Assembly: GCA_022792535.1 (NCBI GenBank)
Contig: JAAWBG010000079.1
Coordinates: 1-56,924, forward strand
Direction: 5' to 3'
Length of the DNA: 56,924 nucleotides
Source: Lachnospiraceae bacterium
GTDB taxonomy: Bacteria; Bacillota; Clostridia; Lachnospirales; Lachnospiraceae
Under the pieces are notes generated by a model that made no database searches, was not told the origin of the DNA, and saw only the letters and a list, made by a program, of their open reading frames with translations. Shown here piece by piece: positions 41,879 to 51,219 of the stretch (its first letter is position 1; each line of letters begins with the position of its first letter). The position numbers and the translations under genes were made by a program.

Positions 41879-44121
41879 TACTTTCCAGCAGAGGCAGGTT
41901 CATTTTCTCCCTGTCCTGTTTCATCTGTCGTCTTTTCAGCGGCCCGGTCTCCGTTAATGGCTTTGTCAGTACTGTTTGGAGTTTCTTCTACCGTATCATC
42001 TACCGGAGTTTCTTCCACCGGCCCTGCTTGTTCTACAGCTGGCTTCAGATAAACAATCTCGTTGGAACTTCGGAAAATCGTATCGGATGATCCCATCTGG
42101 TTGACTACCAGGTTGTTGCTGCCTTCTGTAAGATTACTTATGGCAATCTTTAACTCTGTATCACTGATAAAGGAAGTGGAAACTTTTGTTCCGTTGACAA
42201 ATACTTTACTCCAGCGGGTGAAGTTGTTTCCGTAAATGTGCAGACCGTCTTCCAGCTCTTCTATGCGGTCTGCAGTGACGTCTTGAACACCCATCTGCAG
42301 ATCAGAAGCAGGATAGAGGTCTTCTCCATGGTAAGCGTAACGTTTTCCATATAGCGTATCATACTGCAGAAGTTCCATATCCTTGAAGTAATCTTCTGTG
42401 ATCTGATACTGATTGCTCTGGTGGAAGGACAACATAGTTCCCTCATGAATATTTGCCTGATCTGTAATAGCGGCAAGTAATTGATAAGAAGTTAAATCCT
42501 GATCTAATTTTTCCATGCCAAAGTTATTCCAGGTAACATATTTAGTTTTAAAGATGCTTTGGCTTTTCATATCCTGATCTGTGAGATTCATGGTAGGAAG
42601 GTGATCGCCGAAAAATACGACTACAGTTTTCTCCTCTCGTTTGGAGAGCATGTCGATGAAGTTGGCAATGAATTTATCTACTTCATGGATTTCATTGACG
42701 TAATATTCCCATTCATTGTTTTTGGCCTCATTTTCAGCGCCGGTTACGGTGATCTCAGGGTTTTCAATGATCTTTTCCGTAGGATATGCCCCATGTCCCT
42801 GAACGGTGATAGTGTAGATGAAATCCTGCTGTTCTGTGGAATCTAATGCTTTCTCCACCTCTCCAATCAGAATATCATCGGTAGGCCATGTGCCCAGAGG
42901 AGTGTATTCCTGAATATTCATCATTTCCTTACTGATAAAACTATCGAATCCCATCTGCGTAAAGGCATTCCGCCGGCTGTAAAAGTTGCCGCCATTGTTA
43001 TGTACTACGTGAGTGCCATAGTTCAGATTATTTCCCAGATCGGAAGCAACGCTCTCACAGGAGGTAGATTTTAGAATCGTCTTATAAGGATATTCTCCCA
43101 GGCCAAAAAACTGCATTCCCATACCGGTTAAAATCTCAAATTCTGTATTGGCAGTGCCGGCTCCTACCACCGGAACCGTCAGGTAACCGGAAGAGTAGTT
43201 ATTGTATAGGTTATCAAAATTAGGTACTGGATTTTCTGAAAAATTCAGGAAGTTGACTTCCTTGGGATCAATGAAAGATTCTAATAAGACGCAGATTACA
43301 TTGGGAAGTTCTGTGGAGTCAGAATCTTTGGTATTGATTTTTGCAAGGGCTTCGTCTACGGTTTCCTGAGAATAATCGCGGGGAGCAGTCATACCCTGGT
43401 CCACAACGCTGGCGGAAAAGCTGTACACGAATCCGTAATCTTCATAACCCTGGGCAATGTTTTCAAAATAGTCTGCAAGAATATTGTTGCTGACAGCCGC
43501 CTGGGTTACCATGGGAATAAAGAAAGCAAAAACGCCGATGGCTGCAATGCTGGCGAAGCGGTTCTGTCTGCCTTGGTATTTGGGTCCCCGTTTCCATAAA
43601 ACAACGATTCCGGCTAATACTGCCACAACCAGGAGAATCACTGCAAGGGCTTCGGTATTGCTGAAGTAATTGCTCTGCATGGTAAATAGGTCGTTGATCA
43701 GTTTGACATCGGTATAAGTAAATGGCGTTACTCTTTTGGCAAGAATACATCCGTTGATTGTTCCAAGGAACAGCCATGCAACGGAAATGATGGTACGCAT
43801 CAGCGCCCTTCTGCGGAAAAAATATACCAGATGCAGGGAGGTAAATACAATCATGGAGTTATATAAAAATACCAGACTGTGGTCAAACATAAAGATAAAG
43901 GCGTCCACAAAGGAATGTCTGGAGATCATTTCGATGATAAAGCAGACTCCGCAGGCTAAAAGATAATGAAAGATCAGGGAATAGCGGTTCAGAAATGTGA
44001 TCAATCTTTCTTTCTGATCCGGTTTCAGAAGATGCTTTTTCTCCCGGTTCTGTCTTTTTTCCCGAAAAGCCTTGTATTTTGCTGTAAACTTTTGTAAAGT
44101 GTTTTTTGCAGTATGAAACAT
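41878..44121 (-). CDS. LTA synthase-like membrane sulfatase-fold protein
   Basis: The 747-residue protein has an N-terminal cytoplasmic segment, about five transmembrane helices (45-210) and an extracellular alkaline-phosphatase-superfamily domain typical of lipoteichoic acid synthases (phosphoglycerol transferases). Glu281 (LLESF) and the nucleophile Thr323 (VGAGTANTEFEILTG) are in place, with FFGDHLPTM as a later metal site. After the catalytic part (about 600) there is an Ig-like/TIG region (LHIYGNNFTRWSKVFVNG) and a Glu/Thr-rich disordered tail. It could polymerise glycerol phosphate on a lipid or glycan. It is monocistronic. Confidence 0.88.
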   Translation of the reverse strand: MFHTAKNTLQKFTAKYKAFREKRQNREKKHLLKPDQKERLITFLNRYSLIFHYLLACGVCFIIEMISRHSFVDAFIFMFDHSLVFLYNSMIVFTSLHLVYFFRRRALMRTIISVAWLFLGTINGCILAKRVTPFTYTDVKLINDLFTMQSNYFSNTEALAVILLVVAVLAGIVVLWKRGPKYQGRQNRFASIAAIGVFAFFIPMVTQAAVSNNILADYFENIAQGYEDYGFVYSFSASVVDQGMTAPRDYSQETVDEALAKINTKDSDSTELPNVICVLLESFIDPKEVNFLNFSENPVPNFDNLYNNYSSGYLTVPVVGAGTANTEFEILTGMGMQFFGLGEYPYKTILKSTSCESVASDLGNNLNYGTHVVHNNGGNFYSRRNAFTQMGFDSFISKEMMNIQEYTPLGTWPTDDILIGEVEKALDSTEQQDFIYTITVQGHGAYPTEKIIENPEITVTGAENEAKNNEWEYYVNEIHEVDKFIANFIDMLSKREEKTVVVFFGDHLPTMNLTDQDMKSQSIFKTKYVTWNNFGMEKLDQDLTSYQLLAAITDQANIHEGTMLSFHQSNQYQITEDYFKDMELLQYDTLYGKRYAYHGEDLYPASDLQMGVQDVTADRIEELEDGLHIYGNNFTRWSKVFVNGTKVSTSFISDTELKIAISNLTEGSNNLVVNQMGSSDTIFRSSNEIVYLKPAVEQAGPVEETPVDDTVEETPNSTDKAINGDRAAEKTTDETGQGENEPASAGK

Positions 44122-44396
44122 TTTGTCACCATCCTTGAGTTATGTGAAATTGTATATATATGAACTAACTATGAACAAAATATGAATTCAAATTCCATAC
44201 CAAAGGTTAGCTTATTTTTTAAAAAAAGTCAATTAGTATCTTAAAAATTTTATAGATATGATAGTAAATATTAAGAAATTCTTTATAAATTAGTAAAATA
44301 GAATAAAACAGGAATTGGAAAACCAGCCTTTTGGCTGGGAATTCTTTGGAAATCGGCGGGATTCTTTTTCATTCTATGGGAAGAGAGGGAGAAAAT
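44122..44396. other. A+T-rich spacer with one hairpin
   Basis: Between the divergent LTA-synthase-like and folC genes the DNA is very rich in A+T. The only structure I see is CCAGCC/GGCTGG at 44323-44338, close before folC. Promoters of both genes must lie here, but no single pair of boxes stands out. Confidence 0.5.
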
Positions 44397-45761
44397 ATGC
44401 AGAGAAAAGAAGAGACGAAGATAGAACAGGAAAGAAAAAGGGTGTGTGAGACAGAGCAGGAGAGAGAGGTAAAAGATTTCTTAGAACAGATTGGAAAATC
44501 AGGCAGTATTTTGGGGTTAGATAGTATGAGGGAGTTGATGAGGACATTGGGAGATGTTCAGGATCAGCTTAAAGTGATCCATGTGGCTGGAACCAACGGA
44601 AAGGGTTCTGTCTGCGCGATGCTTTCATCGGTGCTGCAAGAGGCAGGCTGTCGTGTGGGAACGTATACTTCTCCAGCAGTTTTTGACAGAATGGAGCAGT
44701 ACCAGGTCAATGGACGTCCGATCTCTTCTCAAAGGTTTGCGGAGGTGATGCTGGAAGTGAGGAAGGGATGTCTTTCCATGGAGGAACAGGGGAAAGATAT
44801 GCCGACTTTGTTTGAGGTGGAGACAGCGGCGGCTTTTCTGTATTTCTATCAGGAAAGCTGTCAGGTGGTAGTGCTGGAGACAGGAATGGGGGGAGAAACA
44901 GACGCTACCAATATAATAAGGAAACCTTTGGTAAGCGTTCTCACTTCCATCAGCATAGATCACAGAAACTTTTTAGGGGACACGTTAGAAGAAATTGCCA
45001 GGGTCAAGGCTGGAATCATCAAGGAGTCTGGACAGGTGGTGGCCGCAAAGCCAGAACAGAGGCAGATACAAGAAATTTTGGAGCAAGTATGCAAAAAGCA
45101 GAAGGCAGAGCTGACTTATGGAGAAAAAGATCGGGCAGAACATCTGCGGCGGGAGGGAGAATACCTGTGTTTTTCCTATGAAGGATTTGGGGAAATACGA
45201 CTGTCTATGACAGGGGCCTATCAAGTGGAAAACAGTATCTGCGTGTTGGAGACTCTGAAGATTTTAAAGGCAATGGGATGGGAGATCAGCAGCCAGGCAG
45301 TCCGAGAAGGATTAAGAGGGGCTTGTTGGGAGGGCCGGTTTTCCCTTGTATGTCGAGATCCTCTTTTTTGGATAGATGGAGCCCACAATGAAGATGGAGC
45401 AAAAAAGTTATTGGAAACTTTAGAAATGGGTTTTACAAATGAAAAGATAATCTATATAATAGGGGTACTTGCAGATAAAGAATATGAGAAAATATTGAAA
45501 CTTCTTCTGCCCAAAGCCCAGAAAGTATTTACAGTTACACCGGATCATCCAAGGGGGCTGGAGGGAAGACTTCTGGCAAAAGAGGCAGAAAAGTATCATC
45601 AAAATGTGACTTATTGTGAAACGGTTGAGGAGGCAGTATCTCTTGCAGTTGCAGATGGAAAGGAAGAGGGGGCTGTGATATTGGCATTTGGTTCCTTGTC
45701 TTATCTGGGAGAGGTCAAGAAGATTACAGAGAAAATCACAAGGAGAAATAGATCATGGTAG
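44397..45761 (+). CDS. folC: Folylpolyglutamate/dihydrofolate synthase
   Basis: FolC adds glutamate to dihydropteroate and lengthens the polyglutamate tail of folates. ATG 44397 (MQRKEETK) follows GAGGGAG by six bases; an in-frame extension upstream lacks a site. The 454-residue protein has an extra charged N-terminal segment, then the family P-loop [10 protein letters not shown] (about 64), [17 protein letters not shown] and DGAHNEDGA (about 325) for the Mur-ligase-type fold. It overlaps folE by seven bases and starts a four-gene folate operon. Confidence 0.95.
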   Translation: MQRKEETKIEQERKRVCETEQEREVKDFLEQIGKSGSILGLDSMRELMRTLGDVQDQLKVIHVAGTNGKGSVCAMLSSVLQEAGCRVGTYTSPAVFDRMEQYQVNGRPISSQRFAEVMLEVRKGCLSMEEQGKDMPTLFEVETAAAFLYFYQESCQVVVLETGMGGETDATNIIRKPLVSVLTSISIDHRNFLGDTLEEIARVKAGIIKESGQVVAAKPEQRQIQEILEQVCKKQKAELTYGEKDRAEHLRREGEYLCFSYEGFGEIRLSMTGAYQVENSICVLETLKILKAMGWEISSQAVREGLRGACWEGRFSLVCRDPLFWIDGAHNEDGAKKLLETLEMGFTNEKIIYIIGVLADKEYEKILKLLLPKAQKVFTVTPDHPRGLEGRLLAKEAEKYHQNVTYCETVEEAVSLAVADGKEEGAVILAFGSLSYLGEVKKITEKITRRNRSW

Positions 45762-46312
45762 ACAGAGAAAAAATAGAACAGGCGGTGGCTCTTTTGCTGG
45801 AAGGAATCGGAGAGGATAGAAACCGGGAAGGTTTAAGAGAGACTCCTGACAGGATCGCCAGAATGTATGAAGAGATTTTCGCAGGTCTGGACCAGACCCC
45901 GGAAAAATATTTGACCCGGACCTTTCCGGTGCAGGGCAGCGGGATGATTCTGGAAAAGGACATTACCTTTTACTCCACCTGTGAACATCACCTGCTGCCT
46001 TTTTACGGGAAGGCACATATTGCTTATATACCAAGAGACCGGGTGGTGGGGCTCAGCAAGCTGGCCCGGACGGTGGAGGTCTATGCCCGGCGGCCGCAGC
46101 TTCAGGAACAGCTTACCCTGCAGATTGCAGAGGCATTGCTGGAATATCTGAAACCAGAAGGGGTGATGGTAATGCTGGAAGCAGAGCATATGTGTATGAC
46201 CATGCGGGGCGTGAAAAAACCTGGCACCCAGACAGTCACGTTGGCAGTCCGGGGCGCGTTTGAACAGAATAGAGATCTGCAGGATGAATTTTGGCGGATG
46301 ATGGGAAGGTGA
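45755..46312 (+). CDS. folE: GTP cyclohydrolase I
   Basis: FolE opens GTP to 7,8-dihydroneopterin triphosphate, the first step of folate synthesis. The 185-residue protein has the zinc/active-site motif [12 protein letters not shown] (Cys-Glu-His-His), MCMTMRGV with the second Cys and the [12 protein letters not shown] dimer helix. It is translationally coupled to folC and followed after four bases by folP. Length is the normal bacterial type. Confidence 0.97.
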   Translation: MVDREKIEQAVALLLEGIGEDRNREGLRETPDRIARMYEEIFAGLDQTPEKYLTRTFPVQGSGMILEKDITFYSTCEHHLLPFYGKAHIAYIPRDRVVGLSKLARTVEVYARRPQLQEQLTLQIAEALLEYLKPEGVMVMLEAEHMCMTMRGVKKPGTQTVTLAVRGAFEQNRDLQDEFWRMMGR

Positions 46313-46316
46313 AAAC

Positions 46317-47144
46317 ATGATTATTGGAAACAAAACTTTTGAGGTAGAAAAACATACGTATCTTATGGGAATCTTGAACGTGACGCCGGATTCCTTTTCC
46401 GACGGAGGAAAGTTTAACCGGCCGGATCTGGCCCTGGCTCATGTGGAAGAGATGATAAGAGAAGGGGCGGATTTGATTGACATTGGGGGTGAATCTACCA
46501 GACCAGGCCATCAGCAGATCAGTGAGGAAGAAGAAATACAGAGAACAATACCTGTTATTGAACTTATAAAATCAAGATTTGATATTCCGGTTTCTTTAGA
46601 TACTTATAAATCTAAGGTAGCCAAAGCCGGGCTGGAAGCCGGGGCGGATCTGATCAACGATATCTGGGGATTAAAGTATGATAGGGAAATGGCCAGGCTG
46701 ATCAGGGAATCAGGGGCAGCCTGCTGTCTGATGCATAACCGGAATCAGGCAGATTATGAAAACTTTATGGAAGATCTGAAAGAAGATCTGAGGGAGACTC
46801 TGGCGATTGCAGAGACAGAAGGGATTTTTGCAGATAAGATTATTCTGGATCCAGGAGTTGGGTTTGGAAAGACTTATGAGAATAATCTGGAGGTGATCTG
46901 TAAACTGGGAGAGCTTCAGGAACTGGGCTGCCCCCTTTTGCTGGGAACTTCCCGAAAATCGGTGATTGGACTTACGCTGGATCTTCCGGTGACGGAACGG
47001 ATAGAAGGAACGCTGGTCACTACGGTGCAGGCAGTGATGAACCGCTGCGCCTTTGTGCGGGTCCATGAGATTCGGGAGAACAAACGGGCGATTCAGATGG
47101 CAGAGGCCATCCGAGATGGCTGGCGTTTTGAACATAACCTGTGA
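46317..47144 (+). CDS. folP: Dihydropteroate synthase
   Basis: FolP joins hydroxymethyl-dihydropterin pyrophosphate to p-aminobenzoate. The 275-residue TIM-barrel protein has the pterin loop LNVTPDSFSDGGKF, DIGGESTRPGH, DTYKSKVAKAG, LINDIWGL and DPGVGFGKT, all conserved. It is the sulfonamide target. It is co-transcribed with folE, and an AGGTGAAA site overlaps the folE stop. Confidence 0.97.
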   Translation: MIIGNKTFEVEKHTYLMGILNVTPDSFSDGGKFNRPDLALAHVEEMIREGADLIDIGGESTRPGHQQISEEEEIQRTIPVIELIKSRFDIPVSLDTYKSKVAKAGLEAGADLINDIWGLKYDREMARLIRESGAACCLMHNRNQADYENFMEDLKEDLRETLAIAETEGIFADKIILDPGVGFGKTYENNLEVICKLGELQELGCPLLLGTSRKSVIGLTLDLPVTERIEGTLVTTVQAVMNRCAFVRVHEIRENKRAIQMAEAIRDGWRFEHNL

Positions 47145-47181
47145 CCAGAAAAAAGAGGCAGAATAGGGATAGAGTAGAAAG

Positions 47182-48030
47182 ATGAAAAAAAGTAAAAAGG
47201 AATGGGACAGAATTTATATCAAAAACCTGGAAGTTTTCGCCAGGCATGGAGTGTATCCAGAGGAAAATAAATTAGGACAGAAATTCTTGGTGAATGCGGT
47301 TCTATATACCCATACGAGAAAAGCAGGATTAAAGGACGATTTAACAAAATCAGTTCACTATGGAGAGGCAGCCTATTTTATGGACGCCTATATGAAGGAA
47401 CACACCTTCCAACTGATTGAGACAGCAGCGGAACAGATGGCAAGGGCGGTCTTGCTTCAATTTCCCAATCTGGAAGGAATCTGTCTGGAGATCGCCAAGC
47501 CCTGGGCGCCGGTAGGCCTTCCACTGGAATCCGTCTCTGTGGAAATTGAGAGAAGCTGGCACAGAGCCTTTGTGGCTGTGGGCTCTAATCTAGGAGAGCG
47601 GGAAAACCATGTGGAGCAGGCAATTCAGGCATTGGACCAGTGTGAGGACTGCAGAGTAGAACAAGTGTCGAACTTGATTGTCACAGAGCCTTACGGAGTA
47701 ACTGACCAGCCGGAATTTTTAAATGGGATGATAGAACTGCGCACCCTTTTGGAACCGGAAGAACTGTTGGAGCAGCTTCATAAGATTGAGCAGGAGGCAG
47801 GACGGGAGAGGCTGCAGCACTGGGGGCCCAGAACTTTGGATCTGGATATTATTTTTTATGATCATGACGTCATTGATCTGCCAAGACTTCAGATCCCTCA
47901 TTCAGATATGCAGAACCGGGAGTTTGTACTGGAACCCTTGGCTGAGCTGGCTCCTTATATCCGGCATCCGCTGTTTCTTAAAACTGCGGCTCAAATGTTA
48001 GAGGAACTTAGATCTGGAAAAATAAGTTGA
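47182..48030 (+). CDS. folBK: Fused dihydroneopterin aldolase / HPPK
   Basis: One 282-residue protein joins two folate enzymes. Residues about 10-125 are FolB (DRIYIKNLEVFARHGVYPEE, with the FQLIETAAEQMA helix), which splits dihydroneopterin. Residues about 128-275 are FolK (VAVGSNLGERENHVEQAI, EPEELLEQLHKIEQEAGRER, WGPRTLDLDIIFYD), the pyrophosphokinase that activates hydroxymethyldihydropterin. Fusion of consecutive steps is common in Firmicutes. It ends the folate operon, 37 bp after folP. Confidence 0.96.
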   Translation: MKKSKKEWDRIYIKNLEVFARHGVYPEENKLGQKFLVNAVLYTHTRKAGLKDDLTKSVHYGEAAYFMDAYMKEHTFQLIETAAEQMARAVLLQFPNLEGICLEIAKPWAPVGLPLESVSVEIERSWHRAFVAVGSNLGERENHVEQAIQALDQCEDCRVEQVSNLIVTEPYGVTDQPEFLNGMIELRTLLEPEELLEQLHKIEQEAGRERLQHWGPRTLDLDIIFYDHDVIDLPRLQIPHSDMQNREFVLEPLAELAPYIRHPLFLKTAAQMLEELRSGKIS

Positions 48031-48458
48031 CAAATTTTTGTACAGTTGTTAAGATATGACGTAGAAAATAGAAAAGAAATGAGGGATAAGATGTTCAGAT
48101 AATCTATTTTGTGTAGAACAGGAACAAAAAAGTTTTTTAAAACAGAAAATGTAAAGAGTTTGCTTGACAGTAAAGATCAAGTGCTTGTTTCTGTACCGAA
48201 ATAGATCATCTGTGCATAAGTAGGATTGCTATCCCTGCAATAAAGACAAATACCGCCATAGTGTATGAACACGTTTTATTGATCAATGCGTCATTCACTG
48301 AATATCAGAAAATTCTGTGGTTTTAGCTGCCCCGGAGATCAATCTGCTTTGGCGATCTGCATGGAAACAGAAGTCTGCTTTCGGAAACAAGCATTTGAGT
48401 TTGAACGGAAGCAGATTTGTTTTATCTTACAGAAAATTCTTTTGGATTTCCTATAAGG
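48031..48458. other. Spacer after the folate operon, no gene seen
   Basis: No supported reading frame is present. Visible are a -35-like TTGACA at about 48165, a long inverted repeat (AAACA...TCTGCTT with AAGCAGA...TGTTT at about 48364-48425) and a degenerate B-family hairpin at 48421-48458 that runs straight into the cloverleaf repeat. Confidence 0.5.
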
Positions 48459-48577
48459 ATTAGGGTGTCAAAAGGGTGCGCCGCACCCGCTCTATCCCAT
48501 ATATTGATGCGCAAACTCGTTTGCAATAACAATATATGGGATGAGCGTAGCACCAAAGGTGCTTTTGACACTCTAAT
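48459..48577. repeat. Cloverleaf-type repeat, copy 2
   Basis: Same layout as at 12801 and 54144, but several paired positions differ in both strands of the stem: GCTC/GAGC instead of ACTC/GAGT, ATCCC/GGGAT instead of ATACC/GGTAT, GCAAAC/GTTTGC instead of GCAAGC/GCTTGC and GCACC/GGTGC instead of GCGCC/GGCGC. It sits within a stretch that also contains degenerate B-family hairpins, upstream of the ABC-F gene. Confidence 0.9.
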
Positions 48578-48611
48578 CCTTTGAGATAAAACATTTATGC
48601 ACACGCAAATG

Positions 48612-48641
48612 CAAGGAAATTCTTTTGGATTTTCTTGAAGG
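48612..48641. repeat. Degenerate B-family hairpin at the ABC-F ribosome binding site
   Basis: AAGGAAATTCTTTTGGATTT continues to TTCTTGAAGGAG and resembles the B-family unit at 37854. Its right end contributes the AAGGAGG that serves as ribosome binding site of the ABC-F gene, so the hairpin could mask that site. Confidence 0.55.
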
Positions 48642-48651
48642 AGGCAGATTT

Positions 48652-50220
48652 ATGTTGCAGTTAAAGAATATTACCATTACACATAAAAAAGATTTACGGG
48701 AGATTGTGAAAGATTTTTCTTTCGTGCTGCGGCCAGGAGACCGGGCAGTGATGATCGGGGAAGAGGGGAACGGCAAATCCACCTTGTTGAAATTGATTTA
48801 CCAGGAATCTCTGATTGAGTCTTATGCAGAATATACAGGAGAGATCATAAAGAATGGACAGCGAATAGGGTATCTGGCTCAAGAATTATCGCCGGAGGAA
48901 AAGCAGGGGCAGGTAGATGAATATTTTTATCAGATACCAGTGTTTTTTGAGAAAACGCCGGGAGAGCTGGGGAATCTGGCCAGAGAATTGGGAATTCCCC
49001 ATAGTTTTTTCTTTGAGGATCGGAAGATTCAGACTTTATCCGGCGGAGAAAAAGTAAAAATGCAGATGGCAAAGATTTTGTTAGAGCAGCCAGATGTTCT
49101 TCTTCTGGATGAACCTTCCAATGATCTTGATCTGGAAACATTAGAGTGGATGGAACAGTGGCTTGGCCAATGTGACTTGCCGGTTTTGTACGTGTCCCAT
49201 GACGAGACCTTTATCCAGCGGACGGCTAATGTAGTAATTCATTTAGAACAGGTCAGGCGGAAAACCCTGGCAAGATATACGGTGGCGCGGATGGGATATG
49301 AATCCTATATCAAAGAGCGTCTTGCCAGCCTGCAGTACCAAAAGCAGCAGGCCCAGAGAGAACGCCGGGAACATGAAAAACAGATGGAACGGTTTCGCCA
49401 GATTCAGCAGAAGGTGGAACATCAGCAGAATACCATCACAAGGCAGGACCCCCACGGGGGACAGTTATTGAAGAAAAAAATGCACAGTGTGAAGTCCATG
49501 GGACGGCGTCTGGAAAGGCAATTTGAGGAAAGACATGAGATTCCTGATATTGAGTCAGCAATTTTCGCAAAATTTTCTGAAAAGATACAGATACCAAATG
49601 GAAAAATAATTTTGGATTTGACAATGGATCAATTATATGCGGATGGAGAAGCTGGCGGCGGAGCATCTGTGGAAAGGAAACTGCTGGCAGAGAACCTTCA
49701 ACTCAGAGTGCAGGGGCCGGAAAAGATCTGTATTATCGGACAGAATGGAGCAGGCAAGACCACACTGCTTCGGCAGATTGCCGGGGAACTGCTGAATCGG
49801 CAGGATATCCATGGAGCCTACATGCCTCAAAATTATGAAGAATTGCTGGAACTGGATAAGACGCCGGTAGAATTTCTGGAAAAAGAGCATAGCAAGGAAG
49901 AGCACGGCAGAATCCGTACCTATCTGGGCAGTATGAAATACACGGCGGATGAGATGGAACATAAAATTCGAGAATTATCTGGAGGCCAGAAAGCCAAACT
50001 TCTGTTTCTGAAAATGAGTATGGAGGGAAATGACGTGCTGATCTTAGATGAGCCTACCCGGAATTTTTCCCCGCTTTCCAATCCGGTAATCCGGGAAATT
50101 TTGAAAAATTATTCAGGGGCGGTGATCAGCGTATCCCATGATCGAAAGTATATGACAGAGGTCTGCGAAAAAATCTACCGCTTGACGAAAGAGGGGTTGG
50201 AATTAACTGCAGATTTATGA
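48652..50220 (+). CDS. ABC-F family ATPase (ribosome-protection-like)
   Basis: The 522-residue protein has two ABC domains and no membrane segments, as in ABC-F translation factors. Domain 1 has GEEGNGKST and LSGGEKVKMQMAK with LLLDEPSNDLD; a linker of basic coiled-coil helices (about 225-290) follows; domain 2 has GQNGAGKTT, LSGGQKAKLLFLK and the line LDEPTRNFSPLSNP. The TRNFSPLS form in the second domain is shared with many Gram-positive antibiotic-resistance ABC-F proteins, which remove drugs from the ribosome. ATG 48652 follows GGAGG. Two repeat units lie in its leader. Resistance is possible but unproven. Confidence 0.9.
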   Translation: MLQLKNITITHKKDLREIVKDFSFVLRPGDRAVMIGEEGNGKSTLLKLIYQESLIESYAEYTGEIIKNGQRIGYLAQELSPEEKQGQVDEYFYQIPVFFEKTPGELGNLARELGIPHSFFFEDRKIQTLSGGEKVKMQMAKILLEQPDVLLLDEPSNDLDLETLEWMEQWLGQCDLPVLYVSHDETFIQRTANVVIHLEQVRRKTLARYTVARMGYESYIKERLASLQYQKQQAQRERREHEKQMERFRQIQQKVEHQQNTITRQDPHGGQLLKKKMHSVKSMGRRLERQFEERHEIPDIESAIFAKFSEKIQIPNGKIILDLTMDQLYADGEAGGGASVERKLLAENLQLRVQGPEKICIIGQNGAGKTTLLRQIAGELLNRQDIHGAYMPQNYEELLELDKTPVEFLEKEHSKEEHGRIRTYLGSMKYTADEMEHKIRELSGGQKAKLLFLKMSMEGNDVLILDEPTRNFSPLSNPVIREILKNYSGAVISVSHDRKYMTEVCEKIYRLTKEGLELTADL

Positions 50221-50280
50221 AATGCAGAAATATAGGGAAGGCAGAGTCTTGGAGAGAAAGAGATCTGAATGGAGAGAAGG

Positions 50281-51219
50281 ATGTTAGAGCAGAATTTCGC
50301 TTATGAGAAAACAGAACAGGGAATCCGCATTCTGCGGTGTTATGCCCCAGAGGGAAGGGTGGTGATTCCCAGGGAATTAGAGGGAATTCCAGTGACGGAG
50401 CTGGCAGATTACGCTTTTGCAAAAGAGATGGAAGCAGAGCCGGAAAATGTAAGAGGACTGCCCTGTATCTGCGGGAATGATTTAGAGGAACTATGTCTGC
50501 CGGATACCATGAGGCGTCTGGGACGGTATGTGTTTTATAACTGTATTCAGTTTCGCAGCCTGTCTTTTTACAGTAATATTGCATTTATGGGGGCAGGGGG
50601 TTTTACAGGATGCGGACATCTTTCTCATCTTACCATGTATCAGAAAGAGGGAATGTCCTGTCTGCGTGAGATCCTTCAAGATTTGAAACAGCCGGTGACT
50701 GTGGAATGTTATCAAGCAGAGAGAGAGGCCCAGGGCCCTTTCTGCCGGCTGGTTTACCCAGAATTTTATGAGGAAGCAGTGGAAAATACCCCTGCCAGGA
50801 TCATATCTACTCAGACCCACGGGATGGGGATTCAGTATCGCAATACCTTCCAGAATACCCAGATTAACTTCCGGGAATATGATAAAATCTTTGAAACTGG
50901 AAAATATAATATGGATTTAATAACTATTATAAAAATAACGATTGCAAGACTTTCTTGTCCCTTTGAATTGGAAGAAAAGTCAAAAAAGGAATATGCATTC
51001 TGGCTGCGGGAACATCTTGGGGAAGCCGGAAAATATGTGCTGGAACAAGAGGAAACAGAAGTCTTGCGTTGGTTAGCAGAAACTTTTGCAGAGACAAGGG
51101 AAGAGCTGGAGGTGTTGGTGCAGACTGCCAATGATCAGTCCAAACCGGAACTTTTAAGTATTCTGATGGATGTGCTTCACCGAAGATTTTCCAGGAAGCG
51201 AAGGAGTTTTTATGTTTGA
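50281..51219 (+). CDS. BspA-like leucine-rich repeat protein of a vWA/MoxR cassette
   Basis: The 312-residue protein has short BspA-type (LRR_5) repeats at its N-terminus: LRCYAPEGRVVIPRELEGIPVTELADYAF, DLEELCLPDTMRRLGRYVFYNC, FRSLSFYSNIAFMGAGGFTGC and HLSHLTMYQKEG. The C-terminal half (from about 165) is helical and unrecognised, ending in a basic RRRFSRKRRSF. No signal peptide is present, unlike surface BspA proteins, so it acts in the cytosol. ATG 50281 is preferred (GGAGAG upstream); 50269 is possible. It overlaps the vWA gene by eight bases and is part of the same operon. Confidence 0.75.
   Translation: MLEQNFAYEKTEQGIRILRCYAPEGRVVIPRELEGIPVTELADYAFAKEMEAEPENVRGLPCICGNDLEELCLPDTMRRLGRYVFYNCIQFRSLSFYSNIAFMGAGGFTGCGHLSHLTMYQKEGMSCLREILQDLKQPVTVECYQAEREAQGPFCRLVYPEFYEEAVENTPARIISTQTHGMGIQYRNTFQNTQINFREYDKIFETGKYNMDLITIIKITIARLSCPFELEEKSKKEYAFWLREHLGEAGKYVLEQEETEVLRWLAETFAETREELEVLVQTANDQSKPELLSILMDVLHRRFSRKRRSFYV

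Noticed and set aside
48652-50220. Calling the ABC-F gene a named antibiotic resistance gene
   Set aside because: The motifs fit the broad family, but a specific resistance class cannot be derived from sequence alone.
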